NCBI RefSeq assembly: GCF_036059255.1
Contig: NZ_CP107947.1
Coordinates: 3,720,001 to 3,784,000, forward strand
Reading direction: 5' to 3'
Length of the DNA: 64,000 bases
From: Micromonospora sp. NBC_00389
GTDB taxonomy: Bacteria > Actinomycetota > Actinomycetes > Mycobacteriales > Micromonosporaceae
The translations under genes were made by a program, and so were the position numbers. Shown piece after piece: positions 30,922 through 39,871 of this stretch (position 1 is its first letter; each line of letters begins with the position of its first letter). Below the pieces are notes generated by a model that was not told the DNA's origin, did not search any database, and saw only the letters and a list, made by a program, of their open reading frames with translations.

Positions 30922-31932
30922 ATGAAAATACTGGTGGCTGGCGGCGTTTTCCGCCACTCGGCGGAGGAACTGGCCAAAAGGGAACCCGCCCCGGAAGTCG
31001 TACTGGTCGATGGCCTGCGGAGGCGCGGCATAGAGGTGCGCGCCTGTCGACTTGAGGACCGTGGGACAGTGGCGCTGGCACGCGAGAGCGACATCGTCCA
31101 CGTACACCATTTGTCGAAGGCAGCCGTTCTCGCGGCTCTCTCGCCCCTCGCGCGCCCGTTCGTCTTCACGGCGCACCGTTTCGCGCTGCCGCCGACCCCG
31201 CTGCAGCGGAGGGCCCAGCGTATGGTCATGTCCCGGGCAACGGCGGTCGTCTGCCTGAGCCAGGTGGAGGCGGAGCAGACAACAAGCCGCTATCGCCTCC
31301 CCCGGTCGCGTGTGGAAGTGATTCCGAACGGGATAGGCATCTCCAGTGACGTCTGTCGACCGCGTCGGTTGGCCCCTGACGGCCAGATCATCCTTCTGTT
31401 CGTTGGCCAGCTCATCGCGATGAAGCAGATCCATCGGGTCATCGAGGCATTGCCTGACCTGCCCCGACAGGTCGTCCTCCGGCTCGTCTACCACAACGAC
31501 GAGCTGGAGTGCCGGCTGCGGGAGCGGGCCCGCGCCCTGGGGCTGCTCGATCGGGTCACCTTCGTCGGCCAACGCAGTGGGCCGGAGCTGGTGGAGGAGT
31601 ACCGGCGGGCCCATCTGCTCGTTCTGCCGTCCGAGCTCGGGTACGAATGCCTGCCCAGTGTCGTCACCGAGGGCCTGCTGACCGGTCTGCCAGTGGTGGC
31701 CAGCGAGGTCGGGGGCGTACCGGACCAGGTGCGCGATGCAGGCGTGCTGGTCAGTCCGTCCAGTTCGGTCAGTCTGGCGCCGGCGATCACGACCGTGCTG
31801 CAGGCGTACGAACACTTCGCCAACCGCGCGCTCGCGCGTGCCCGAACCGCCGCCAACGACTACTCGGTCGATCACATGATCGACCGGCATCTGGATCTCT
31901 ACCAGCGCCTCATGCAAAAGGGGGAAATGTGA
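30922..31932 (+). CDS. GT4 family glycosyltransferase
   Basis: About 336 residues from ATG 30922, placed six bases after GAGGAGG. A GT-B fold is visible: MKILVAGGVFRHSAEELAKR, VHVHHLSKAAVLAAL, VEVIPNGIGISS, ILLFVGQLIAMKQIHRVIEA (start of the donor-binding domain) and CLPSVVTEGLLTGLPVVASE, which carries the Glu-containing donor loop. It is the first of four transferase genes joined by short overlaps (ATGTGA with the next gene), so they form one transcription unit. Confidence 0.85.
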   Translation: MKILVAGGVFRHSAEELAKREPAPEVVLVDGLRRRGIEVRACRLEDRGTVALARESDIVHVHHLSKAAVLAALSPLARPFVFTAHRFALPPTPLQRRAQRMVMSRATAVVCLSQVEAEQTTSRYRLPRSRVEVIPNGIGISSDVCRPRRLAPDGQIILLFVGQLIAMKQIHRVIEALPDLPRQVVLRLVYHNDELECRLRERARALGLLDRVTFVGQRSGPELVEEYRRAHLLVLPSELGYECLPSVVTEGLLTGLPVVASEVGGVPDQVRDAGVLVSPSSSVSLAPAITTVLQAYEHFANRALARARTAANDYSVDHMIDRHLDLYQRLMQKGEM

Positions 31933-33047
31933 GGATCGTACACATCGGCACGTCGGACGTGCCGGTCCTGCACCGCTTCGGGGGCGCGCTCCAGCGCAGG
32001 ATCATGGAAATGGCACGGCTTCAGGCCGCCGCCGGTCATGAGGTCGTCGTGCTCACTCCGGGTGAGCATTCCGGCGTGCTGGATGTGGACGGGGTCCAGG
32101 TCAGAAGCCTTCCGCTGCGTAGCCATCGGCCCTTACGCGACTACGAAATGTTGATCGGCGCGAGGCGGTGGCTGAACGGGGTGCCCCGTTATGACGTGTT
32201 GCACGCCCACGGATCGCCCGTAGCGGCAACCGCACTGGGAGCCAGGTTCGCCGCGACCGTGCAGTCGGTCGATTTCTTCCGGTACCGCGGTACCTCGAAC
32301 GGGGCGGTGCACCGTTACTATCGCGCGCGGCTTGACGACTTCGACCTGATCCTGGCGGCGTCCGAATTCTGCGCCCGTCACTTCGTCGGCTTCTATCCGA
32401 ATCTCGGTGACAGGACCCGGGTCCTTTACAACGGAGTGAACACGCTTCAGTTCCGCAACGACCCGGAGGCGGCCCGCCGAGCTCGCTCGGCGCTGAACCT
32501 GCCGTCCGGGCGGCTCGTGGTGTATCTCGGCCGGGTCTGCGAGCAGAAGGGGTCGGACCTGCTGGCACCGTTGGCCGCGGCCCTCCGGCGGACGCTACCG
32601 CAGGTGACCGTCGTCGCGGCCGGACCGCCCGAGCGCTTCGCGCGCAACGGCCCGTCCGAGCTGACGAAGGTCCTCACCGGAGCAGGAGTGCGTTGCCTCG
32701 GGGCGGTGGACGAGAAGATCGTCGCCGGACTTCTGTCTGCGGCTGACGTCTGTGTACTCCCGACCCGACGGGATGAGATGTTCGGGATGGCGGCGCTGGA
32801 GGCTGCCGCCTGCGGGACGCCGGTGGTGGCGGCAGACCTCGGCGGGATTCCAGAGGCCGTGGGGCCATGTGGCCTTCTGTTTCCACAGGGCGACGACCGT
32901 GGCTTCATCGAGGCGGTGACCCGCCTACTCCAGGATCCGGAACTCGCGGGGACCCTGCGCGCACGAGCGCCGCAGCACGTTGCGCGGTTCGAGTGGTCGT
33001 CGATAGTCAACGAAGCCACGAACTACTACGAGAAGGTCCTTCCGTGA
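31929..33047 (+). CDS. GT4 family glycosyltransferase
   Basis: About 372 residues from GTG 31929, overlapping the previous stop by 4 bp. Motifs: VRIVHIGTSDVPVLHRFGGA with the N-terminal glycine loop, DVLHAHGSPVAATALGARF, RVLYNGVNTLQFRNDP, LVVYLGRVCEQKGSDLLAPL and EMFGMAALEAAACGTPVVAA (the ExxxxxxxE loop). It is a retaining GT-B enzyme of the capsular/mannosyltransferase type; the sugar is unknown. The open frame extending to 31509 lies within the upstream gene and is not used. Confidence 0.88.
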   Translation: MRIVHIGTSDVPVLHRFGGALQRRIMEMARLQAAAGHEVVVLTPGEHSGVLDVDGVQVRSLPLRSHRPLRDYEMLIGARRWLNGVPRYDVLHAHGSPVAATALGARFAATVQSVDFFRYRGTSNGAVHRYYRARLDDFDLILAASEFCARHFVGFYPNLGDRTRVLYNGVNTLQFRNDPEAARRARSALNLPSGRLVVYLGRVCEQKGSDLLAPLAAALRRTLPQVTVVAAGPPERFARNGPSELTKVLTGAGVRCLGAVDEKIVAGLLSAADVCVLPTRRDEMFGMAALEAAACGTPVVAADLGGIPEAVGPCGLLFPQGDDRGFIEAVTRLLQDPELAGTLRARAPQHVARFEWSSIVNEATNYYEKVLP

Positions 33048-33823
33048 GCGAGTTGGTCAGTGTTCTCATGCCCATTGCGCCACGGTCCGCCTGGCTTGGC
33101 CAAGCTGTTTCAAGCCTGATCGCCCAGACTCACCAGGACTGGCTCCTGGTCGCGGTTCTCGATGGTGAGTGCGACCAGAATCGTGCCGTCCTGCAGCAGC
33201 CCCAGCTGTCCGGCAGGATTCGCGTCAAGGTGGTGCCACCCGGATCGGGCGTCGCGAGGGCGCTCAACACCGGCTTGGAGGCGAGTTCCACCGAACTTGT
33301 TGCGCGGTTCGACTCGGATGACGTCTGTGAACCGGAGCGACTTCGTACACAGATTGCGGAAATGCGCGCGCGGCCCGAACTGGTGGTGCTCGGCTCCAGC
33401 GCCACCGTGATCGACGAGCGCGGCAGGAAGATAGGCGTGCTGTCCGTCCCGGTCGGCCCCGAGCGGGTACGGCGGCAGTTGCTGTGGCGGAACGCCGTCA
33501 TTCACCCGTCCGCCGTCCTGCGGCGGGAGCAGGTCCTGCGGGCCGGTGGCTACGACCCGACCTTCGTCCGGGCACAGGACTACGAGTTGTGGCTTCGCAT
33601 GTCCCGCCGCGGTCTGCTGGACAACCTGGCGTCGCCGCTCCTCCGGTACCGAAGACATTCCCAACAGCACAGCAGACCCATCACGGAGCCGGCTGAGACC
33701 ATGCAACTCCGGCTGGCCCGTCGCCGGGCGGCCGGATCCCATCCCGGACGTGTCGCGCTTTCGGACGCCCGGCACTTCGCGTGGTTGACCGTGCAGCACG
33801 TGAAGGCGTGGCAGCGTGGCTAG
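33044..33823 (+). CDS. GT2 family glycosyltransferase
   Basis: About 259 residues from GTG 33044, overlapping the preceding stop. GT-A features: VSVLMPIAPRSAWLGQAV, SLIAQTHQDWLLVAVLDGEC, ARALNTGLEASSTELVARFD with the following DSDDVCEPERL (metal-binding DxD region), and late RAGGYDPTFVRAQDYELWLR with the catalytic ED-type motif. It is an inverting transferase with no membrane anchor. It adds one sugar of the repeat unit. Confidence 0.88.
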   Translation: MSELVSVLMPIAPRSAWLGQAVSSLIAQTHQDWLLVAVLDGECDQNRAVLQQPQLSGRIRVKVVPPGSGVARALNTGLEASSTELVARFDSDDVCEPERLRTQIAEMRARPELVVLGSSATVIDERGRKIGVLSVPVGPERVRRQLLWRNAVIHPSAVLRREQVLRAGGYDPTFVRAQDYELWLRMSRRGLLDNLASPLLRYRRHSQQHSRPITEPAETMQLRLARRRAAGSHPGRVALSDARHFAWLTVQHVKAWQRG

Positions 33824-34976
33824 GTCGGGGTCGGCGTCCGTGCTCTTTCTGGCACCTCTGGGTGCGACCCTGGAAGGCTTCGTGGCGCCGGTGTCCCGCG
33901 CGCTCCGGCCATACGGGCTGCGACCGGTGGCCGTTGCCGGCCGTGGAAGCGTACCGCCGTCGCTGCACCGGAGCTTCGACGCAGTGCACGAGGTCGCGCC
34001 ATTCCGGCGGGCAGGCCTCAGGAACCTCGCCCGAGCGGGACGAGACCTCGCACGGATTGTGCGCGAGGAGCGGGTGGATCTGCTGCACCTGCACACCCCG
34101 TACGCGGTCGCAGTCGGGCGTGTCGTCGCCCGGGTCACGAGGACTCCACACGTGGCGGTGGTGCACGGGACGCTCTTCGGTGCTCCCGGCAGGGCCGGTC
34201 AGCTCTTCTCGGTCATCGAGACGGTCTCGGCCCGGCTCACCCCCACCTACGTCACCCTCAACCCAGACGACCAGGAGATCTACCGCCGACTCGCTCCGCG
34301 CAGCAGGGTGCACTATGCGCCGTGCGGGGGAGCGGGTGTTGACGCGGAACGCCTGCGCGCCTCCGGGCCCGGCGAGCCGGTGGGGGAAGGGCGGCCGCCA
34401 CGGGTCGTCGTCATGGGTCGGCTGACGCCGGACAAAAACTTCGACTTGGCCGTCAGCGCCTGGCGGGTGGCGCGGCGATCCTTACCGGACCTCGAACTAC
34501 GGATCGTCGGCTCGACCAGCATCGGTGAGCCCGCATGGGTGCCGCCGGATGAGCCCGGCATCAGCGCGGTCGGGTGGACACCGGAACCGGGTGTCGAACT
34601 CGCTGCTGCCGATGTCGTACTGTCGACCAGCCCCCGTGAAGGGTTCGGGCTGACCGTGGCCGAGGCGTTGGTAATGGGAAAGCCGGTGGTGGCGGTCGAC
34701 AATCGGGGGACGCGCGGGATCGCCGAAAAGGTCGCGGAAGGACTGATTCTCGTCCCGCCACGAGCTGCCTCCATCTCCTCGGCACTGCTCTCACAGCTAC
34801 GGGCACGCACAGTACGAATCGGGCCGGGGGTGCTGGAGTCCTGGCGACAGGAGAACGTGGTCGCCTTTCACGCTTCGGTGATCCTCGACGCCCTCGCGAG
34901 ATCAACTGGCGGTGGCCGCAGGGAAGGGCGAGGCGGAGCGGTCGCCGCGCCGGCGGAAACGGTGGCGGCTGGGTAG
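33816..34976 (+). CDS. GT4 family glycosyltransferase
   Basis: 386 residues from GTG 33816, overlapping the GT2 gene by 8 bp. GT-B signatures: VLFLAPLGATLEGFVAPVSR, VDLLHLHTPYAVAVGRVVA, VVVMGRLTPDKNFDLAVSAW and SPREGFGLTVAEALVMGKPV with the donor-binding glutamates. The last 40 residues are a low-complexity Gly/Arg/Ala tail. It is the last gene of the transferase operon and faces the convergent sugar transferase gene. Confidence 0.85.
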   Translation: MARSGSASVLFLAPLGATLEGFVAPVSRALRPYGLRPVAVAGRGSVPPSLHRSFDAVHEVAPFRRAGLRNLARAGRDLARIVREERVDLLHLHTPYAVAVGRVVARVTRTPHVAVVHGTLFGAPGRAGQLFSVIETVSARLTPTYVTLNPDDQEIYRRLAPRSRVHYAPCGGAGVDAERLRASGPGEPVGEGRPPRVVVMGRLTPDKNFDLAVSAWRVARRSLPDLELRIVGSTSIGEPAWVPPDEPGISAVGWTPEPGVELAAADVVLSTSPREGFGLTVAEALVMGKPVVAVDNRGTRGIAEKVAEGLILVPPRAASISSALLSQLRARTVRIGPGVLESWRQENVVAFHASVILDALARSTGGGRREGRGGAVAAPAETVAAG

Positions 34977-35013
34977 GTCAACCTGAAGCGCCGCCCGCCG
35001 CCCGCCAGTGTGA

Positions 35014-35739
35014 TCAGGCCGGGGGCGCGCCGCCACGGTCGGCGTTCGTCAGCGACACTGAGTCGGCGGTGCCGAGGAACTCGGGGGCGGTCGCGTAACC
35101 GTCCGCTGTGATGCCCTCGCCGCGGAGGACCACGACCACCGTCTCCAGCAGGATGCGCAGATCAAGGCGGAGACAGCGCGCATCGACGTAATGCACATCG
35201 TAGCTGAACTTCTTCTCCCAGCTCAGCGCGTTGCGCCCGCGTACCTGGGCCAGTCCGGTTATGCCGGGCCGTACCTCATGGCGGCGTGCCTGCTCCGGCG
35301 TGTACCGCTCGAGATATGACACCATGAGCGGGCGCGGCCCTACCAGGCTCATGTCGCCGCGCAGAACATTCCAGAGGGTCGGCAGTTCGTCCAGACTGCT
35401 CGAGCGCAGCCACCTGCCGAAACGGGTCAGCCGCTCGCCGTCGCTGACCCGACCTGGACCGATCGGATGCATCGTCCGGAACTTCCGAAGCTCGAACAAC
35501 CTGCCGCCGAGACCTGGCCTCGTCTGCCGGAAGAGCACGGGGCGGCCCATCATCAGGGCAACCGCGACGCCTACGCCCAGCAGGACCGGTGACAGGACCA
35601 GCAGAGCGAGGCCGGCGAACAGCGCGTCGAGTCCCCGTTTGACGCGGTCGTAGGGCTGACGGTGCGCAGGCATGGAACCACCGGATTTCCGTGTGCCCGC
35701 ATCCGCCCGGTCAGAGCCGCTCAGCCTCGTACTGTTCAC
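35014..35739 (-). CDS. initiating sugar-phosphate transferase (WcaJ/PglC family)
   Basis: 241 residues from GTG 35739 (TAGGAG upstream). The bacterial sugar transferase domain is complete: KRGLDALFAGLALLVLSPVL (re-entrant membrane helix), RQTRPGLGGRLFELRKFRTM, RFGRWLRSSSLDELPTLWNV, GDMSLVGPRPLM and RHEVRPGITGLAQVRGRN. It has one helix like PglC, without the four-helix extension of WbaP. It transfers a sugar 1-phosphate from a UDP-sugar to undecaprenyl phosphate, the first membrane step of repeat-unit assembly. ATG 35673 is a weaker alternative start. Confidence 0.9.
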   Translation of the reverse strand: MNSTRLSGSDRADAGTRKSGGSMPAHRQPYDRVKRGLDALFAGLALLVLSPVLLGVGVAVALMMGRPVLFRQTRPGLGGRLFELRKFRTMHPIGPGRVSDGERLTRFGRWLRSSSLDELPTLWNVLRGDMSLVGPRPLMVSYLERYTPEQARRHEVRPGITGLAQVRGRNALSWEKKFSYDVHYVDARCLRLDLRILLETVVVVLRGEGITADGYATAPEFLGTADSVSLTNADRGGAPPA

Positions 35740-35885
35740 TCTTGCTCCTATCTGGGAGAAACACTCGGCTGTCGGTCCGGGGACGTCGTGATCGGGTGGG
35801 GCACGGTTGTCCGTTCGTGCCGCGACGGATACCGTTGGCGCAGCTTGCGCACGACCGTCGCCGCCTGTCGCATGTCACTGCCGTT

Positions 35886-36843
35886 TCACCGGAAGTCGGT
35901 GTGCGGGTGGAGCATCCGGCGGCAGAAGTCCAACTGGTTCGGTGGTGTGCCCTCCGGGGCGATGTCCCAGAGCACAGCCGGGTAGACGTTCCTGGCGATC
36001 AGTCCGTGGCGGACGGACTCGCGTCGTTCGGGCGAGTCGAACTCCAGCACCACGTCGAAGGTGCGGGTGTGGACCACTACGCCGGGCACGGTTCCGCAGG
36101 CACGAAGCGAGCTCCGCGGCGGCGATCCGGCGCCGGCGCAGGTCCTGAGCGGGGAGGACGTGCAGGGCCTGCCGGGAGCGGTCGGAGATGCCGCTCACCG
36201 GGGCCGAGCGGAACCCCGCATCACCTGCGGCGTAGAGCGGGAGATATTCCTCCTTCCGCAGCGGCGCGCCGTCCAGATAGGCCGTTTTCAGGCACATCGC
36301 GGAGAGGCCCCGGCTGACCGTGGCGAGGTGACCCTCGGTCGGCGGCACGGCGGGCGGCAGCGGGCGGCCGTTGCCCGACCAGAGCATTCCACCGTCGGGC
36401 AACGGCAGGGTCTTGTACAGCGAGGCGAAGACGTAGGCGGCCCGTGACCGGTCGAGCCAGGGTGCGACCTGGTCGTGCGTCACGTCGATGATCATGGCCG
36501 CCGGAGTTGACGGCAGTAGGGGCGGCTCGCCGAAGTACGAAACGGTGATCACCGCGTCTCCGGGACCGGCCTCGGGCCGCGGGTGGGGACCCAGCGGTCC
36601 GCTGTCGTACCGCCGCACGGAGATTAGGTCGACGATGCCATCCACTACGGCCGGGCAGTAGTAGGCCGGCACGTGAACCGCCTCCCACCCGTACTCCCGC
36701 CGGCCGAACTCGACGAGGGCCCACAGCGCCTGCCGCCCGGACCCGAAGAACCGGACCTGCTCGGGGGGTTCAACGCGACTGTCGCCGGAGGGCAGCAACA
36801 TCGGGAACGCGGATCCGACCTCCCAGCGGTCACCGTTTCTCAT
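35886..36843 (-). pseudogene. PLP-dependent DegT-like aminotransferase, frameshifted near its 3' end
   Basis: The reading frame from ATG 36843 (GGAG upstream) gives FFGSGRQALWALVEF, HVPAYYCPAVVDGIVD, MIIDVTHDQVAP (probable PLP-ring Asp) and VFASLYKTLPLPDGGMLW (probable Schiff-base Lys near residue 143). At about 36092-36112, after AAELAS, the family-like sequence continues in another frame (GTVPGVVVHTRTFDVVLEFD, then PAVLWDIAPEGT) to a stop at 35886. Read in the original frame the protein ends in a proline/arginine-rich nonsense tail. Either it is a real pseudogene or a sequencing error; the C-terminal domain contributes to the active site in this fold, so activity is doubtful. Confidence 0.7.
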
Positions 36844-37314
36844 TCGACCAGCTCCATCCGGAACCACATCGCTCTCCTCACTTGCGCTGCAGCCGAGGCG
36901 GGGATCCGACTTCCCGGGATCCCCGCCGTCAGTGGCTGCGCCTGCACCTGAACGCCGAGCCCGGCGTAGGGACCGCGAGGCGGCACGTCGGACGGGGGGA
37001 CTCCACCGCGGATTGTCGATGCATAGACCGGCGGTCAGCCACGGCTCGCGCCGGGTCCTCCGGCTATCGGTTATGCCGGACAAATCCATTTCTAACAGGC
37101 CTCATGCGGTTATGTTCCTGTTATCCCCCAAATATGACTTACCCAGCGCTCTCCGGAGCTTGGCGAAACCGCCTCGACATCAGACTGTTGGCGGCGACGC
37201 GGGCGCCGTGGCCCATCGCGCTCGCTGTCGCCTTCGACCCGTCGAGGCAGGTGGGACCACGGAGAGTGCTGGACGCCCCACACCCGGCCGTGGATGGACG
37301 TGGGCGCGCGCCGG
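36844..37314. other. intergenic region without recognised gene
   Basis: 471 bp between the frameshifted aminotransferase and the acyltransferase stop. It includes an AT-rich patch (TGTTCCTGTTATCCCCCAAATATGAC around 37110-37135), but I find no convincing coding frame, operator or hairpin. Confidence 0.35.
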
Positions 37315-38400
37315 TCAGGCCGGTACGGGCGGCAGGTCCTGCCGGTACGCGGGAAAGAAGCCGGGAAGCGGTTGCCAGCCGGCGAGCCGGCCCCGCGCCT
37401 CCGCCTGGTGCGCGTCGACCAGTCGCGCGTACGTCCACTCATCGAATACCCTGGTGCCGACCGCGTAGGGGACCAGGCCACGGGGGGCGAAGGCTCGCTT
37501 GTAGCGGAAGATGCCGTCCTCGGGTGCGTACCCGCCGCCGAGTACGACATGTGTCATCCCGTGCTCCTGCCCCCACCGGAAGACCTCGAACTTCAGCAGG
37601 TCGTTCGGTCGCAGGTCGAACGCGGACCGTTCGGTGCCACCCAGGTACGAGTAGAGCGTGTGGGCGGACCGGAGGAGGAGTTCGGTGGAGACCACGCGCC
37701 CGTCGTGCAGGGCGTGGAAGAACGCAAAGTCTCCGGGTAGCTCGTGGAGGATGCTCTCGAAGAACTCTCGGGGGAAGTAGTAGCCCGTCCTGGCGTGGCG
37801 ACGGTCCATCGTGCCCTGGTAGATCTGGAGGAAGTCGTCCAGCCGTGCCCCGGTCTCGTCGACCTCGATCCGGACACCCAGCCGCCTGGCCTTGTTGACG
37901 TTCTTGCGGACCTTGTGGTCGAACTCCTGCCACATCTGGTCCCGAGGCGTCCGCAGGTCACGCACCACGTTGACGAGCTTTTGCTCAGTCTGACCCGGGT
38001 ACGGCAGGCGCCGGTCCTCGAAGAGACAGAGGCGGCTGAACTCCGACACCACCCTGCGGGACCGGCAGAAGTCGTCAAACGCCGACCAGAACTCCTTTGC
38101 CTCCACCTCATTCGCACCACAGTGGAACGCCCCGCCGTAGCCGTACGGGCTGATGATGTCGGAAACCGGCCGCCCCGGGCGGACCAGATGCCGTGCAGTG
38201 ACCGGCCGGAGTACGAACGGGTACAGGATGAACCCGGACTGCGTTTCGGCATAGGCCGCGAGCGGTTCATCCCGCTCACCAGCGAAGAGGCGTACGTAGG
38301 AAGGGTGGGCGAACACCTCCCGGGCGGCCCACGCCCGGTGCACCGCCAGCCATCGCGTCGCGTCCGCGGTCCTTCGGGCGTTCCAGATCTCGAAGTTCAT
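37315..38400 (-). CDS. FemAB/GNAT-type acyltransferase for polysaccharide sugar modification
   Basis: 361 residues with the double-GNAT fold pattern of FemAB-like proteins. A conserved start (IWNARRTADATRWLAVHRAW), then ISPYGYGGAFHC, KVRKNVNKARRLGVRIEVDE (typical linker preceding the acetyltransferase_6 domain), HARTGYYFPREFFESIL, and LKFEVFRWGQEHGMTHVVLG with GGYAPEDGIFRYKRAFAP. Related proteins in sugar clusters N-acylate amino sugars. Its ATG overlaps the stop of the DegT aminotransferase gene by 4 bp, so it probably acts on that enzyme's amino-sugar product; this is inference from coupling. Confidence 0.75.
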   Translation of the reverse strand: MNFEIWNARRTADATRWLAVHRAWAAREVFAHPSYVRLFAGERDEPLAAYAETQSGFILYPFVLRPVTARHLVRPGRPVSDIISPYGYGGAFHCGANEVEAKEFWSAFDDFCRSRRVVSEFSRLCLFEDRRLPYPGQTEQKLVNVVRDLRTPRDQMWQEFDHKVRKNVNKARRLGVRIEVDETGARLDDFLQIYQGTMDRRHARTGYYFPREFFESILHELPGDFAFFHALHDGRVVSTELLLRSAHTLYSYLGGTERSAFDLRPNDLLKFEVFRWGQEHGMTHVVLGGGYAPEDGIFRYKRAFAPRGLVPYAVGTRVFDEWTYARLVDAHQAEARGRLAGWQPLPGFFPAYRQDLPPVPA

Positions 38401-39554
38401 CTCACTGTCTCATCCCCGCCGGGGCATCGGCCCTCGAGGAACTGTTCGATCGAATTGAGCACCCGGACAACCTGGCTCTCGGTCATCGCGGTGCCGCTGG
38501 GCAGGGTGAGGCCGTTCTCGAAGAGCCGCTGCGCGGCGCCGGTGAGCAGCGCGCGCGCACCGGCGAAGACAGGCTGAAGATGCATCGGCTTCCAGACTGG
38601 CCGGGTCTCGATGTCATTCGCGCCGAGGTGGGCGGCGAGGTCCGGCGCCCGCCAGCCGGCGGCTGCCGGATCGATGGCGATAGTGGTTAGCCAGCAGTTG
38701 GCATCCACGTCATCGTCGGCGAGCAGGCGTACGCCAGGGACCGCGGCGAAGAGTTTCGCGTAACGCTCCCGCAGCCGGCGCCGCCGCGCCACGACCTCGT
38801 CCAACCGGCGCAGCTGTGCCCGACCGAGTGCGGCGAGCACGTTGCTCAGCCGGTAGTTGTAGCCCACGTCGGTGTGTTCGTAGTGGGACACCGGCTGGCG
38901 GGCCTGGGTCGACAGGTAGCGGCAGCGGGCGATCAGGTCGGCGTCGTCCGAGAGGAGCATCCCGCCGCCGGACGTTGTGATGATCTTGTTGCCGTTGAAC
39001 GAGAGCACCCCGGCCCGGCCGAACGACCCGGCGGCCCGGCCGTGCCGGGTCGACCCGAGCGCCTCCGCGGCATCCTCCACGACCGGTACCTCGGCCTCGG
39101 CGCAGAGCGGCAGGATTCGGGAGTAGTCGGCGCAGGCTCCGAACATGTCCACCGGCATCACGGCGGCGATCCTGCGGCCGCGGGCGCGCAGGTTGCGCAG
39201 GAGCTCGTCCAGCAGCGCCGGATCGAGGTTGCCGGTGGCGGGCTCGCAGTCGACGAAGACGGGTTCCGCTCCGGTGTAGAGCACGGCGTTGGCCGTCGCG
39301 ACGAACGTCAGGGTGGGGACCACGACGACGTCCCCGGGCCGTACGTCGAGGCCGAGCAGGGCCAGGTGCAGGCCGGCGGTTCCCGAGGCCAGCGCCACCG
39401 CGTGCGCGCAGCCGACCCGCTGGGCGACCTCGCGTTCGAACGCCTCTAGGTGCGGTCCCGCCGGTGCGACCCATCCGGATCGGAGCGCGTCCAGGACGTA
39501 GGACTCCTCGAGTGGGCCGACATCGGGAGGCGACAGGAGGACCGGATCGGTCAC
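38397..39554 (-). CDS. DegT/DnrJ/EryC1 family sugar aminotransferase
   Basis: 385 residues from GTG 39554 (AAGGAG upstream). Features: LSPPDVGPLEESYVLDALRS, ALASGTAGLHLALLGLDV, VPTLTFVATANAVLYTGAEP, VPVVEDAAEALGSTRHGR (PLP-ring Asp), VLSFNGNKIITTSGGGMLLS (Schiff-base Lys near residue 190) and GYNYRLSNVLAALGRAQL. It most resembles enzymes that aminate 4-keto sugars such as UDP-4-keto-6-deoxy-GlcNAc (PglE type), matching the dehydratase at the other end of the locus. It is the first gene of a two-gene operon with the FemAB-like gene. Confidence 0.9.
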   Translation of the reverse strand: MTDPVLLSPPDVGPLEESYVLDALRSGWVAPAGPHLEAFEREVAQRVGCAHAVALASGTAGLHLALLGLDVRPGDVVVVPTLTFVATANAVLYTGAEPVFVDCEPATGNLDPALLDELLRNLRARGRRIAAVMPVDMFGACADYSRILPLCAEAEVPVVEDAAEALGSTRHGRAAGSFGRAGVLSFNGNKIITTSGGGMLLSDDADLIARCRYLSTQARQPVSHYEHTDVGYNYRLSNVLAALGRAQLRRLDEVVARRRRLRERYAKLFAAVPGVRLLADDDVDANCWLTTIAIDPAAAGWRAPDLAAHLGANDIETRPVWKPMHLQPVFAGARALLTGAAQRLFENGLTLPSGTAMTESQVVRVLNSIEQFLEGRCPGGDETVR

Positions 39555-39871
39555 GGGACAGACTCCTTGGTGGATGCGACCACCGGTCGCCCGCGCAACC
39601 GTCGGGTATAGGCATCGAGGGCATCCGGCGCTCAGTGTGCGGTTCGGGCATACGCGTCCGACCCGCTCGAATGTTCTTTCGAGGTTAACGAGGAGAATGT
39701 CCCCCCGTGGCCGTATTGCCATCTTTCGGGGATAAGTGATGCAACCCTCGGCGCGGCAATCGTCCACCGTGGGCGCAGGCTGGAGGGTGGCCGAGTCGGT
39801 CTTCGATTCCCAGGAAACTGCCCCGTAGAGTGGGCCGACCACGATGTCGCCGAATGGCGGATGGGGGAGGC
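39555..39871. other. divergent regulatory region, right edge of the polysaccharide locus
   Basis: 317 bp between the DegT start and the DUF389 start. It contains a small hairpin (CTCGAA-TGTTCT-TTCGAG, 39666-39683) and an AT-richer stretch up to 39740 that probably carries the promoter of the aminotransferase operon. No known operator is recognisable. Confidence 0.4.
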
